NCBI GenBank assembly: GCA_947166355.1
Contig: CAMVDX010000013.1
Span: forward strand, 1-64,000
Direction: 5' to 3'
DNA: 64,000 nt
From: an uncultured Treponema sp.
Lineage (GTDB): Bacteria; Spirochaetota; Spirochaetia; Treponematales; Treponemataceae
Positions 42,360-50,927 of the stretch are shown one piece after another. A model generated the notes under the pieces. That model made no database searches, was not told the DNA's origin, and worked only from the letters and a program-made list of their open reading frames with translations. Position 1 is the first letter of the stretch; each line of letters starts with the position of its first letter. Both the position numbers and the translations under genes were made by a program.

Positions 42360-44570
42360 CTATGAGATTTCTTCTATATAAATTAGCTGCGCCTGGAAGT
42401 CTCCCCAGTCGCGGCGAACCGGGATTCCGGCCTTTGCAATTGTGAGTCCTGTGAGTTTTACCGGCTGGAGTTTTGTCTGGTCTTCATCAGGCCAGCTGAT
42501 GCGGTATTTTGCTTCAGGCTTAAGACCATTGATTTTCACGAATCGAGTTTTATAATTCGGATGGTTCATTACCTGAACAAAGGTTACAAGTGCCTTTGTC
42601 TTATCTTTTGAAATGCTTGCCCAGCAGTCGTATTCATTGTTTTCGCTGTAGCTTGCGATGCGGCTGTAGTCCCCATTGCGCACGAGGTCTCCAAATCTTT
42701 TGTAAAGGGCAACCTGGCCCGGAATCATTGCTCGTTCTTCCGGAGCAAGTTTTGTGATGTCCAGCTCGTAGCCGAAGGTTCCACTGAGTGCAACATAGCC
42801 TCTTGTCTTAAATGGAGTTACGCGGCCACAGGCATGGTTAGGACAGACTGACACATGGGCTCCCATTGTTGAAAGCGGGTAGACGAGGGCTGTTCCCTCC
42901 TGAATGGCAAGGCGCTCAATTGCGTCTGTATCGTCGCTGCACCAGATTTGCGGACTGTAGAAGAACATGCCGGGGTCAAAGCGGGCGCCGCCGCCGGAGC
43001 AGTTTTCGAGGAGAAGTTTTGGGAACTCGGTGAGTAAGCGTTCCTGCAGACGGTATACGGCGAGCACATAGCGATGATAGAACTCTCCAATCTGGTCGGA
43101 AGGCAGGGCGACAGAGCCGATGTCTGTTAATTGACGGTTCATATCCCATTTTACGTATTCGATATTTGCGCTGCGAAGAATCTTTGCAACGCTTTCGTAA
43201 GTGTGGTCTTCAACCTCTTTACGGGTGATGTCGAGCACCAGCTGCTGACGGCTCATGCCAGGCTCTCGGCCAGGAATCTGAATTGCCCAGTCAGGGTGAG
43301 CGCGGTATAAATCTGAATCAGGGGAAATCATTTCTGGCTCAAACCAGATTCCAAACTTCATTCCAAGATTGTTTACTTCATCAACTAAATGCTTGAGACC
43401 GCCTTTGATTTTGTTTTCGTTTACTGTCCAGTCGCCGAGGCTCGAGTCATCAAAACTTCTATGGCCAAACCAGCCGTCGTCCATAACAAGCATTTCGATT
43501 CCGTCTTTACTTGCTTCGCGGGCTATATCAATCAGCTTGTCTGTATCAAAATTGAAATAGGTTGCTTCCCAGTTGTTGATGAGAATTGGGCGTGGCGATT
43601 TTTTATAAGGTGAGCGGATGAGGTGTTCGCGGTAAAGGTCGTGGAAGGTGTGAGACATTCCATTGAGACCGCTGTCTGAATAAACGAGCACTGCCTGCGG
43701 AGTGTAAAACTCTTCGCCCTGGTCGAGCTTCCAGCAGAAGTTTTCAGGATTGATTCCCATTACAGCGCGCACATTATTAAACTGATTTTTCTGAACATCC
43801 GCAATAAAGTTTCCGCTGTAGATAAAGTTGATTCCGTAAACGCGGCCGCTATCCCAGCCGACATTGTGGTCGAGCAGGGCAATAAAAGGATGTTCCTGAT
43901 GGCTTGTTTCGCCTCGGTTAGAAGAGACTCCCTGTTTTCCCATGTGAATTGGATGGCGGTCTATATGGCGTTCGCGGGCCCATGAACCGTGGAGTGTAAT
44001 TATGTCAAAATTTTCGTCATCGAGGTCGAGGGCGGCGGAAAGTGCTTTTTTGACATAGAGAGGTTTTTCGCTGTTATTTTTAATTCGCATAGAGCGAACG
44101 ATTGCATCGAGATTTTCAAACACTGTGTAAATGAGAGTGACTTCGGCGCCGAGAATGTTGTCGATGGCGGTGAGTTCGAGGACTGAACAATCCTTTGTGT
44201 CGCCGAAAACTGCCGGAAGTCCCGGAAGTGGCTTAGCTCCGCCGGTAATTTTATGGCTCTGATATTTTAATTCGATTGCGTTATGACCATCTTTATCGCA
44301 GACGGCGAGGGCTGATTCGCGGAAGTCTCCAAGTCCATCTGTAGGCAGCTCCTGCGGAAAGAAATCTAAAAAAGAACCTTTTTCGCGGAAAACTTTATTA
44401 TCAGAAAATCCGTATTCCATATTTCGGGTGAGGTAAGATACATCATCATCCCCAATTTTGCTGCCATAATAAGCATGCCCGATGTAGCCGCGTTCATTAA
44501 TAAAAATGCAGTAAGTAGAATTCGGAGTCTCCAGACGGAAAGAATTTGTTTTTGAATTGAATGAAATCAT
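42360..44570 (-). CDS. GH36 alpha-galactosidase
   Basis: This 736-residue enzyme releases terminal alpha-1,6-galactose from raffinose-type sugars or galactomannan fragments. It has the N-terminal beta-sandwich, the (beta/alpha)8 barrel and a C-terminal beta domain of family GH36. The nucleophile is Asp476 in KWDMNR, the acid/base is in CSDDTDA (Asp546-549), and MDDGWFGHR and IWFEPEM are family signatures. The length fits the 720-750-residue bacterial group. There is no signal peptide, so it is cytoplasmic. GAGG lies 6 bases before the ATG. Confidence 0.94.
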   Translation of the reverse strand: MISFNSKTNSFRLETPNSTYCIFINERGYIGHAYYGSKIGDDDVSYLTRNMEYGFSDNKVFREKGSFLDFFPQELPTDGLGDFRESALAVCDKDGHNAIELKYQSHKITGGAKPLPGLPAVFGDTKDCSVLELTAIDNILGAEVTLIYTVFENLDAIVRSMRIKNNSEKPLYVKKALSAALDLDDENFDIITLHGSWARERHIDRHPIHMGKQGVSSNRGETSHQEHPFIALLDHNVGWDSGRVYGINFIYSGNFIADVQKNQFNNVRAVMGINPENFCWKLDQGEEFYTPQAVLVYSDSGLNGMSHTFHDLYREHLIRSPYKKSPRPILINNWEATYFNFDTDKLIDIAREASKDGIEMLVMDDGWFGHRSFDDSSLGDWTVNENKIKGGLKHLVDEVNNLGMKFGIWFEPEMISPDSDLYRAHPDWAIQIPGREPGMSRQQLVLDITRKEVEDHTYESVAKILRSANIEYVKWDMNRQLTDIGSVALPSDQIGEFYHRYVLAVYRLQERLLTEFPKLLLENCSGGGARFDPGMFFYSPQIWCSDDTDAIERLAIQEGTALVYPLSTMGAHVSVCPNHACGRVTPFKTRGYVALSGTFGYELDITKLAPEERAMIPGQVALYKRFGDLVRNGDYSRIASYSENNEYDCWASISKDKTKALVTFVQVMNHPNYKTRFVKINGLKPEAKYRISWPDEDQTKLQPVKLTGLTIAKAGIPVRRDWGDFQAQLIYIEEIS

Positions 44571-44692
44571 AATGCCCTCGAATATTTTGAGTTTAAGAAA
44601 ATTGTATAGGGAAGATTCAGATTAAGCAATCAGAAGATAATCTTATTTAAGAGAATGTTGAAAGAAATAAAACTTAAAGAAATTTAGTAAGA

Positions 44693-45925
44693 TTAATCTA
44701 ATTGCTCTATATCATTCAAAAGATGGATAAGACTATGCCCCATAGCTTCCGCAAGATTTACAGGCACTGCATTTCCAATTTGCTTATATTGACTTGTAAG
44801 ATTTCCTGCGAAAGTCCATTCATCTGGGAATGTCTGAATTCTAGCATATTCTCTAACTGTAAGAGGTCGAGTTTCAAGAGGATGACATCTTTCTGTTTGT
44901 TTTTGGGCTGGTGCACAAGTTAGTGTTAGAGATGGTTCATCTAGTGATAATCTTCTTGCAATTCCCGTCTTTCCACCACCAAGATTAAAACTACCTTTCA
45001 TAAATTCTTTTTGAAGATTAATTGGAAGATTCTTCCAATTACCACCTTGAGGAACTAATGATAAAATTTCTTCCTTTCTTTTAGGGTATTTTTGACCTTC
45101 ACTTTTTGGAACTTCGGTTTTGTATAATTCTCCTGGATAGAAAGCGTCTCTTAATGTCATGACAGCCTTATATGGACTAGGCCAATGGAATGTTACTCTA
45201 TCAGCTAAATCTTTTCTTATTCCAACAAGAAAAATCCTTTCTCTCTTTTGAGGAACCTTATACATAACAGCTTTTAGAATACGAGGTGGAACAAGATAGT
45301 ATCCAAGTTCATCGATAACTTTTGAGATTGTCTCAAAGGTTTTTCCATTATCATGATTAAGAAGACCTTTTACATTTTCACCTAAAAAGACTTTTGGTTG
45401 AACTTCTTTTATAGCTCTTGCGAGTTCAAAAAATAGTGTTCCTCTGGTATCGTCAAAACCTTTTTGATTCCCTGCATAGGAAAAAGCCTGACATGGGAAG
45501 CCACCTGAAATAAAATCAATAATACCTTTGTATTTTGAAAAATCTATATTGTGAATATCTTCTTCGAGAATTTCTGCAGTTTTAAAGTTGTTTCTTAATG
45601 TTTCACATGCATCCTTATCAAACTCATTTAGTGCTACATGCTTAAAGCCTGCGTTTTCAAGACCAAGTGCCAGACCACCGGCGCCTGCGAATAATTCGAT
45701 ACTTTTATATTCACGTAAGGGTTTTATAAGATGTTCGGAATCCCATGTTGAATTAGACATGGATTTTGTGTCAGGAAAATCCAAATCATTAAAAAAGAAA
45801 TAAAAATAATGCTTATCTTTTTTTCTTGGTTTGATTTTTCCGCTTTTAACCCAAGTATCAACAGTAGAATTAGAGACACCTAGAACACTTGCAAGATTTA
45901 CAGAATTAATCAATCCGTCAATCAT
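44693..45925 (-). CDS. type II DNA (cytosine-5) methyltransferase
   Basis: The product has 410 residues. An N-terminal helix-turn-helix (about 1-35, LASVLGVSNSTVDTWVKSGK) may bind DNA and control the system. The m5C methyltransferase motifs follow: IELFAGAGGLALGL (I), GGFPCQAFS (IV, catalytic Cys145), ENVKGLL (VI), QKRERIFLVG (VIII), a short target-recognition region, and IGNAVPVNLAEAMG (X). Its start overlaps the restriction gene by 4 bases. With that Eco47II-like partner the target is likely GGNCC or GGWCC (inference). The pair is more AT-rich than its neighbours, suggesting transfer. Confidence 0.93.
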   Translation of the reverse strand: MIDGLINSVNLASVLGVSNSTVDTWVKSGKIKPRKKDKHYFYFFFNDLDFPDTKSMSNSTWDSEHLIKPLREYKSIELFAGAGGLALGLENAGFKHVALNEFDKDACETLRNNFKTAEILEEDIHNIDFSKYKGIIDFISGGFPCQAFSYAGNQKGFDDTRGTLFFELARAIKEVQPKVFLGENVKGLLNHDNGKTFETISKVIDELGYYLVPPRILKAVMYKVPQKRERIFLVGIRKDLADRVTFHWPSPYKAVMTLRDAFYPGELYKTEVPKSEGQKYPKRKEEILSLVPQGGNWKNLPINLQKEFMKGSFNLGGGKTGIARRLSLDEPSLTLTCAPAQKQTERCHPLETRPLTVREYARIQTFPDEWTFAGNLTSQYKQIGNAVPVNLAEAMGHSLIHLLNDIEQLD

Positions 45926-46671
45926 AATTCATCAAATCCTTCGTAGGTTCTAAATGCAAGAATATATAATCCCTTTAATGTGTCAGGAGATATTTCATTC
46001 AATTCATCGAAAACGGTATTTGAACTTTTCTCGATTTCTGCTTCTGAGATAACATCATCAATTATTTCTGGTAAACTTTGACATAACTTAAAAAAGGCAT
46101 TTTTTTGATCAAATACCATGTCATAAAACTTATCAATCGATATTCTTCGAATACGTTCATGTGCAAAGTTTTGTCCGTCAACTTTATTTGCCCAAACTAT
46201 ATCTTGAGAACGTTTTGCAATAACCTCTACCAAATAGCAAGTTGCTTTATCATCTCGTAATATTTTATCCTGCATACGTATATATGTTTTTTGTGATGAA
46301 GAAGAGTTCATAGTATTGTGTTTATTTTTTATTTCACAAAAAATGTGTTTTTCGTGGTTTGTAACATCAAAACTGTCATCTGCACCATTTTTGGGAACTT
46401 GCCAGCCATTGTTTGCATATTTGAAGATATTCTGATGAAAATAACCAATGTTATTTGAATTTGTTTTATCAATCTGCCGTATACATTCATTCTCAATTGT
46501 TTGTTTCATAGTCTGATTATATATTTTTGAGTCGAATGTTAATTTTATAGGATCGATTATATTGGAATTAAAAGAGCTAAGATTTATATTATAACGATAC
46601 TTTGAAACAGTTTCTTTTACATGATTGAAAATATCTTCGTTGCTGATGAATCCTAAATTATAGTTTTGCAT
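45922..46671 (-). CDS. type II restriction endonuclease, Eco47II/Sau96I-like
   Basis: The product has 249 residues and resembles the Eco47II family from its N-terminus (NLGFISNEDIFNHVKETVSK, NIIDPIKLTFDSKIYN) to a PD-(D/E)XK core (ADDSFDVTNHEKHIFCEIKN), with Asp and Glu-x-Lys as likely metal ligands. Family members cut GGNCC or related sites. GGTGGA lies 7 bases before the ATG. The gene precedes and overlaps its methyltransferase, an order that usually needs the methyltransferase to be made quickly on entry to a new host. Confidence 0.87.
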   Translation of the reverse strand: MQNYNLGFISNEDIFNHVKETVSKYRYNINLSSFNSNIIDPIKLTFDSKIYNQTMKQTIENECIRQIDKTNSNNIGYFHQNIFKYANNGWQVPKNGADDSFDVTNHEKHIFCEIKNKHNTMNSSSSQKTYIRMQDKILRDDKATCYLVEVIAKRSQDIVWANKVDGQNFAHERIRRISIDKFYDMVFDQKNAFFKLCQSLPEIIDDVISEAEIEKSSNTVFDELNEISPDTLKGLYILAFRTYEGFDEL

Positions 46672-46827
46672 TTAATCCACCCTTTATAATTATTATAAAA
46701 GCTTTATTCCATGTATTCAAGATTTTTTAATAGAAATGTTAGCTTTTGTTAGTTTCAGGCTCCGCCCTCCTTTAAAACTATTCTCTGACCCCTATTTTCT
46801 ATTCCCTAAATGTACTATAATAAAAGA

Positions 46828-47751
46828 ATGAACCACAAGAGTTTTGTTTTTTTTGACTGTGAGTGTGCGAATACCTTTGACGGGGTTGGGAAAATCTGTT
46901 CGCTGGGGTATGTGATTTGTGATGACGATTTGAATATTATTGAAAGCGAAGATGTTGTTATGAATCCGGAATGTGATTTTGACTGGTATATTCTTTCCGG
47001 GAAAGGGGACTGTAAGCTCGCTTACTCAAAGGATTATTTTCGTGCTAAGCCGAATTACGAGGCTTATTATAAGGATATAAAAAAGCTTTTTACTACGGGC
47101 AACCGTTATATCGCGGGCTTTGCGGTTAGTAATGATGTGGGTTTTGTAAATGATGCGAACGAGCGTTACGAGCTGCCGTACATTCAGTTTCGGGCTTTTG
47201 ACTTGGAGCGATACCTTGAACGTAAATATGAAAAAAAGCAGAAGCTTGTTGAATGGGCCGAAGAGTTTGGTGTGAATGTTGCAAAGTTTCAGAGTCATAA
47301 ATCCGAAGATGATGCAATTATGACTATGCTTTGTCTTAAGGCTGAGTGTATGAGAACGGGGCAGAAGGTTGAAGAGATTTTGACTTCGCCAGAGGGAAAA
47401 AACTGTTTTGTTTCTAATGAGCAGATTCTGGAGCAGGCTGCGGAGCGTGCATACCGTCGCGAGATGACGGAGAAAATCAAAAGGCTTTATGGAAAGGTTT
47501 CTCCTATGCCGCATTTTAAGACGGTGATGGGGGAGCGTTTTGAACTTGATAATAAGATTCTGCGCGATGTTGATATGGCGTTTGAACTTGTGAAGAAGAT
47601 TTATGATAACGGCGGTTCGACCGGCGAGCATTTGACGGGAAGGGGGACGGCGGTGTTTATAGGCGAGCCGAATGCTGAGCATCGCAAAAAGCTGGAAAAG
47701 CGCGGGCTTAAGGTTATGCTGCTTAAGGAATTGGAAGAAAAATTAAAATAG
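46828..47751 (+). CDS. DEDDh-type exonuclease-like protein
   Basis: The product has 307 residues. The N-terminal 175 residues match the DnaQ/DEDDh exonuclease fold: FVFFDCECAN with the first acidic pair, GFAVSNDVGFVND with the second Asp, and FQSHKSEDDAIMTM with the His and last Asp. The C-terminal part (from PHFKTVMGERFELD) ends with a BRCT-like segment (GRGTAVFIGEPNAEHRKKL). It probably trims DNA or RNA 3' ends. TATAAT (46816-46821) ends 6 bases before the ATG and the junction TATAATAAAAGAATG is the same as at murE, so the message is likely leaderless. Confidence 0.75.
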   Translation: MNHKSFVFFDCECANTFDGVGKICSLGYVICDDDLNIIESEDVVMNPECDFDWYILSGKGDCKLAYSKDYFRAKPNYEAYYKDIKKLFTTGNRYIAGFAVSNDVGFVNDANERYELPYIQFRAFDLERYLERKYEKKQKLVEWAEEFGVNVAKFQSHKSEDDAIMTMLCLKAECMRTGQKVEEILTSPEGKNCFVSNEQILEQAAERAYRREMTEKIKRLYGKVSPMPHFKTVMGERFELDNKILRDVDMAFELVKKIYDNGGSTGEHLTGRGTAVFIGEPNAEHRKKLEKRGLKVMLLKELEEKLK

Positions 47752-47809
47752 ATAGATTGTTTCGAGTCGTACGCCTTTGCGAGGAGCGAACGCAGCGATT
47801 TGCAGAGCT

Positions 47810-47856
47810 ACGTCATTGCGAGGAGCGAGCGCAGCGAGCGACGTGGCAATCTACAT
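47810..47856. repeat. REP-like repeat upstream of the DUF368 gene
   Basis: One full copy runs from GTCATTGCGAGGAGCGAGCG to GACGTGGCAATC, with a degraded half copy at about 47770. Confidence 0.85.
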
Positions 47857-47868
47857 TATGAGGTTACA

Positions 47869-48777
47869 ATGATTAATATTATCAGACTGTTTTTGATTGG
47901 TATTTCGATTGGTATGGCAAATGTAATTCCTGGAGTTTCGGGTGGAACTCTGGCTGTTGTTTTTAATGTTTACGACCAGTTTATAAATGCAATTACTTTT
48001 AATTTAAAGAAAATCTGGAGCAACAGGCGTTTTGTTTTTCCGCTGCTCGGCGGAATGGCTATGGGCGTTTTGATTTTCAGTAAGCTTATAAGCATTCTTT
48101 ATACTCACTTTCCCTTTCAGACTAACTGCTTTTTTACAGGCTTGATTCTGGGAAGCATTCCGCTGTTGTATTCGCTTATGATTAGCGGGGGAAAGAAGAA
48201 TGAGGTGGGGGCGTCAAGTTCAATTACCGCGGGCCGGATTGTTAGTCTTGTCGTGTGTGCGATTGCGGGCTTTGCTCTAATTATGCTGTTTTATTATCTG
48301 GAAAAAAACTTTGATGAGACCTCTGTAGAAAATATGATTCTTCCAGACTGGACTGTAAAGCTTGCCATCCGAATTTTTATTGCGGGTTTTATTGGTGCTG
48401 TTGCAATGATAATTCCTGGAATTTCGGGCTCACTGTTAATGCTGATGATGGGAGTTTATACAATCATCATTACTGCAATTCCGGCGCTTTTTGATACGTC
48501 TACTTTTACAAAATCATTGTTTCTGCTTTTACCGAATGGAGTGGGAGTTTTGATTGGACTTTTGTGCGGTGCTAAGGCAATCAGCCTGCTTTTTAAAAAG
48601 CTTCCGCATCAGACTTATGCCGTGATTTTTGGATTAATCTGCGGTTCGATATTTGTTGTGTTCCCGGGCTGGGCAGGCTTTGCAGGTGTGACCGGCTGTG
48701 TTTCTGCTGTGCTCTGTATTGCGGGCGGCGCTGCCATGGCGTTTTTTTCTGCAAAGTTTGAGCCGAAGTCAAACTGA
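47869..48777 (+). CDS. DUF368 family polyprenyl-phosphate transporter
   Basis: This 302-residue inner-membrane protein has about nine membrane segments. Two inverted-repeat signature loops are clear: GMANVIPGVSGGTLAVVFNV near residue 16 and AVAMIIPGISGSLLMLMMGV near 185. DUF368 proteins (PopT) recycle undecaprenyl phosphate across the membrane for cell-wall and glycan synthesis, which fits the wall genes elsewhere in the window. The ATG at 47869 was taken because upstream in-frame sequence is REP-like repeat; GAGG lies 6 bases upstream. Confidence 0.85.
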   Translation: MINIIRLFLIGISIGMANVIPGVSGGTLAVVFNVYDQFINAITFNLKKIWSNRRFVFPLLGGMAMGVLIFSKLISILYTHFPFQTNCFFTGLILGSIPLLYSLMISGGKKNEVGASSSITAGRIVSLVVCAIAGFALIMLFYYLEKNFDETSVENMILPDWTVKLAIRIFIAGFIGAVAMIIPGISGSLLMLMMGVYTIIITAIPALFDTSTFTKSLFLLLPNGVGVLIGLLCGAKAISLLFKKLPHQTYAVIFGLICGSIFVVFPGWAGFAGVTGCVSAVLCIAGGAAMAFFSAKFEPKSN

Positions 48778-48778
48778 T

Positions 48779-49050
48779 GGATTGCTTCGCTGCGCTCGCA
48801 ATGACGGGTGGCGAAGTCTGTCATTGCGAGGAGTTCAAAGGACGACGCGGCAATCTACAATAGAGATTGCTTCGCTATGCTCGCAATGACGTGGGGAAGG
48901 ATTGCTTCGCTGCGCTCGCAATGACGGGTGGCGAAGTCTGTCATTGCGAGGAGTCCAAAGGATGACGCGGCAATTTACAATAGAGATTGCTTCGCTGCGC
49001 TCGCAATGACGCTGGGAAGGATTGCTTTGCTGTGCTCGCAATGACGCGGG
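48779..49050. repeat. tandem 120-bp composite REP array
   Basis: A composite unit of about 120 bases starts at 48779 and 48899, with a partial third copy from about 49019. Each unit holds GGATTGCTTCGCTGCGCTCG, GTCATTGCGAGGAGT and a second forward half. It occupies the gap between the DUF368 and cyclase genes. Confidence 0.9.
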
Positions 49051-49086
49051 GACATTTTGCTTCGCCTTGCTGTTGTAAAAAAAAAC

Positions 49087-49115
49087 TTGCTGATTCTGTA
49101 GAGTGCCTTTATACT
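49087..49115 (+). promoter_or_regulatory. promoter of the second cyclase gene, leaderless type
   Basis: TTGCTG (49087-49092) and TATACT (49110-49115) are 17 bases apart, and the -10 box ends 6 bases before the ATG at 49122. Confidence 0.6.
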
Positions 49116-49121
49116 TTATAT

Positions 49122-50927
49122 ATGAAGATAAAGTATCCTATAAGTCTCAAGCAGATTCTCCTTTTTTCATTTCTGATTATTTTTGTTCTTGGCGTTTCTA
49201 CCACTCTTGTTTCTACACTTGTTCGTGCTGACGATAAAATAAAAGCAGAAGAAAATAATTTTGCCCTGAACGGACGTACTGCCCAAACTGTTCAGGCTGC
49301 CTTTGAAAATGTACAGAATAATTCCTATGTTTTATTTGAGGCCTTTTCTGCGGTGGAGGGAGCGGCCGGTAAAAAAGAACTCGGCGATGCTTTCTTCCGT
49401 TCAAATCAGGATGTGCTTTTTGTTTTTAGTCCTGAAACTGAACTTCTTGTAAATCCTTCTGCTTCTGAAAAGCTTACTGCTATAAAGGAATTTCTGAGTT
49501 CTCCAGAGCTTACCGCCGTTACAGCCGATAAGAGTTCAAATCAAAAGGCTTGGTATTTTAATGCATCTGAGCTTTTTGATATTCCTTCTGTAATTTTTGT
49601 TTATAAGTATGGTCCTTCAAATGCCGTTGAAAACGGTGTCGTTGGTTTTGATGTGGCTGCACTCTGTGAGCTTATGGGAACGGGTTCAAATAATACTACA
49701 ATCCTTGTAGATGAAAATGCAAAGGTTCTGGTAAATCCTGATTTTGGTTCAAGCAAAACTGTTCGTAATGAAGTGCTTTCTTTGATTAAGCAGCTTAAAG
49801 ATAATCCTTCGGAATCTAATTCACAGACTGTTATGGATGGCATATTTACGGCCGTTCATCAGATAAAGGATGATTTGTTTGTAATCACTACAATTTCTGA
49901 AAAATCAGTTTACGCGGTAATAAACCGGACAACTTATAGAATTGTTTTGTTCTCTCTTGCCGTGCTTTTTATTGCGATTATCTTAATCAGAATTTTCAGT
50001 AACAGTATTACAAACCCTATAAAAGAACTTGTTGGTGCTGCAGGCCAGATTGAAAAGGGTGAATTTGAGCTTTCTATAAAACCACGTACCCGGGATGAAA
50101 TTGGTCTTTTGACTGAATCTTTTGTACAGATGGGTAAGGGACTTTCTGAACGCGAAAAGCTTATGATTTCTTTCAGTAAGTTTACGAATAAAACGATTGC
50201 ACAAAAAGCTGCAAATGGAGAACTGACGCTTGGTGGTGAAACCCGCAACGCTACGATTTTCTTTAGTGATATCCGATCGTTTACTGCTATGTCTGAAAAA
50301 ATGCAGCCAAAGGAAGTTGTCGATTTTCTAAATGTTTACATGACTAAAATGGTAGACTGCGTTAATAAAACCGGGGGCGTAGTTGATAAATATATTGGTG
50401 ATGCAATTATGGCTGTATGGGGTGCTCCTGAGTCTAGTGGAAGTGCTGCCGGTGATGCTCTGAATGCTGTAACTGCTGCCCTTATGATGCGCGTTGAACT
50501 TTTTCGCTTTAATAAGGAGCGTGCGGCTGCAGGACTTGCTCCTGTAAAAATTGGCTGCGGTATTAACTCAGGACCTGTTGTTGCTGGTCAGATTGGTTCT
50601 GATGAGCGAATGGAATATACTGTAATTGGAGATGCTGTAAATCTTGCAAGCCGTACAGAGGCACTGAATAAGCCTTTTGCAACTGATGTTTTGATTACAG
50701 AAAATACTTATAATCTGATAAAGGATAAAATCATTGTTGAAGAAATGCCTGGCGTTCATGTAAAGGGAAAAACTGATGCAATTAAAATGTTTGCGGTAAT
50801 CAACCTTGTAGGAAAAGACAAGCCTTCAACACTGGAGGAAGTAAGAAGAATTATTGGAACTGTTGCCCCAGACCTGGCAAAGGTAAATACAGATGATGAA
50901 GAAAAAAAGTACAACATACAGGCTTAA
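49122..50927 (+). CDS. membrane class III adenylate/guanylate cyclase
   Basis: The product has 601 residues, a shorter paralogue of the 18656 gene without its repeat-rich N-terminus. Order: membrane segment (about 8-30), extracytoplasmic sensor (30-270), membrane segment (273-293), HAMP linker with PIKELVGAAGQIEKGEFEL, then the cyclase domain (about 370-560) with FFSDIRSFTAMSE, YIGDAIMAVWGAP and GDAVNLASRTE, all catalytic positions present. The final residues (PSTLEEVRRIIG) resemble the tail of the other cyclase. The FecR gene that follows overlaps it by 35 bases. Confidence 0.9.
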   Translation: MKIKYPISLKQILLFSFLIIFVLGVSTTLVSTLVRADDKIKAEENNFALNGRTAQTVQAAFENVQNNSYVLFEAFSAVEGAAGKKELGDAFFRSNQDVLFVFSPETELLVNPSASEKLTAIKEFLSSPELTAVTADKSSNQKAWYFNASELFDIPSVIFVYKYGPSNAVENGVVGFDVAALCELMGTGSNNTTILVDENAKVLVNPDFGSSKTVRNEVLSLIKQLKDNPSESNSQTVMDGIFTAVHQIKDDLFVITTISEKSVYAVINRTTYRIVLFSLAVLFIAIILIRIFSNSITNPIKELVGAAGQIEKGEFELSIKPRTRDEIGLLTESFVQMGKGLSEREKLMISFSKFTNKTIAQKAANGELTLGGETRNATIFFSDIRSFTAMSEKMQPKEVVDFLNVYMTKMVDCVNKTGGVVDKYIGDAIMAVWGAPESSGSAAGDALNAVTAALMMRVELFRFNKERAAAGLAPVKIGCGINSGPVVAGQIGSDERMEYTVIGDAVNLASRTEALNKPFATDVLITENTYNLIKDKIIVEEMPGVHVKGKTDAIKMFAVINLVGKDKPSTLEEVRRIIGTVAPDLAKVNTDDEEKKYNIQA

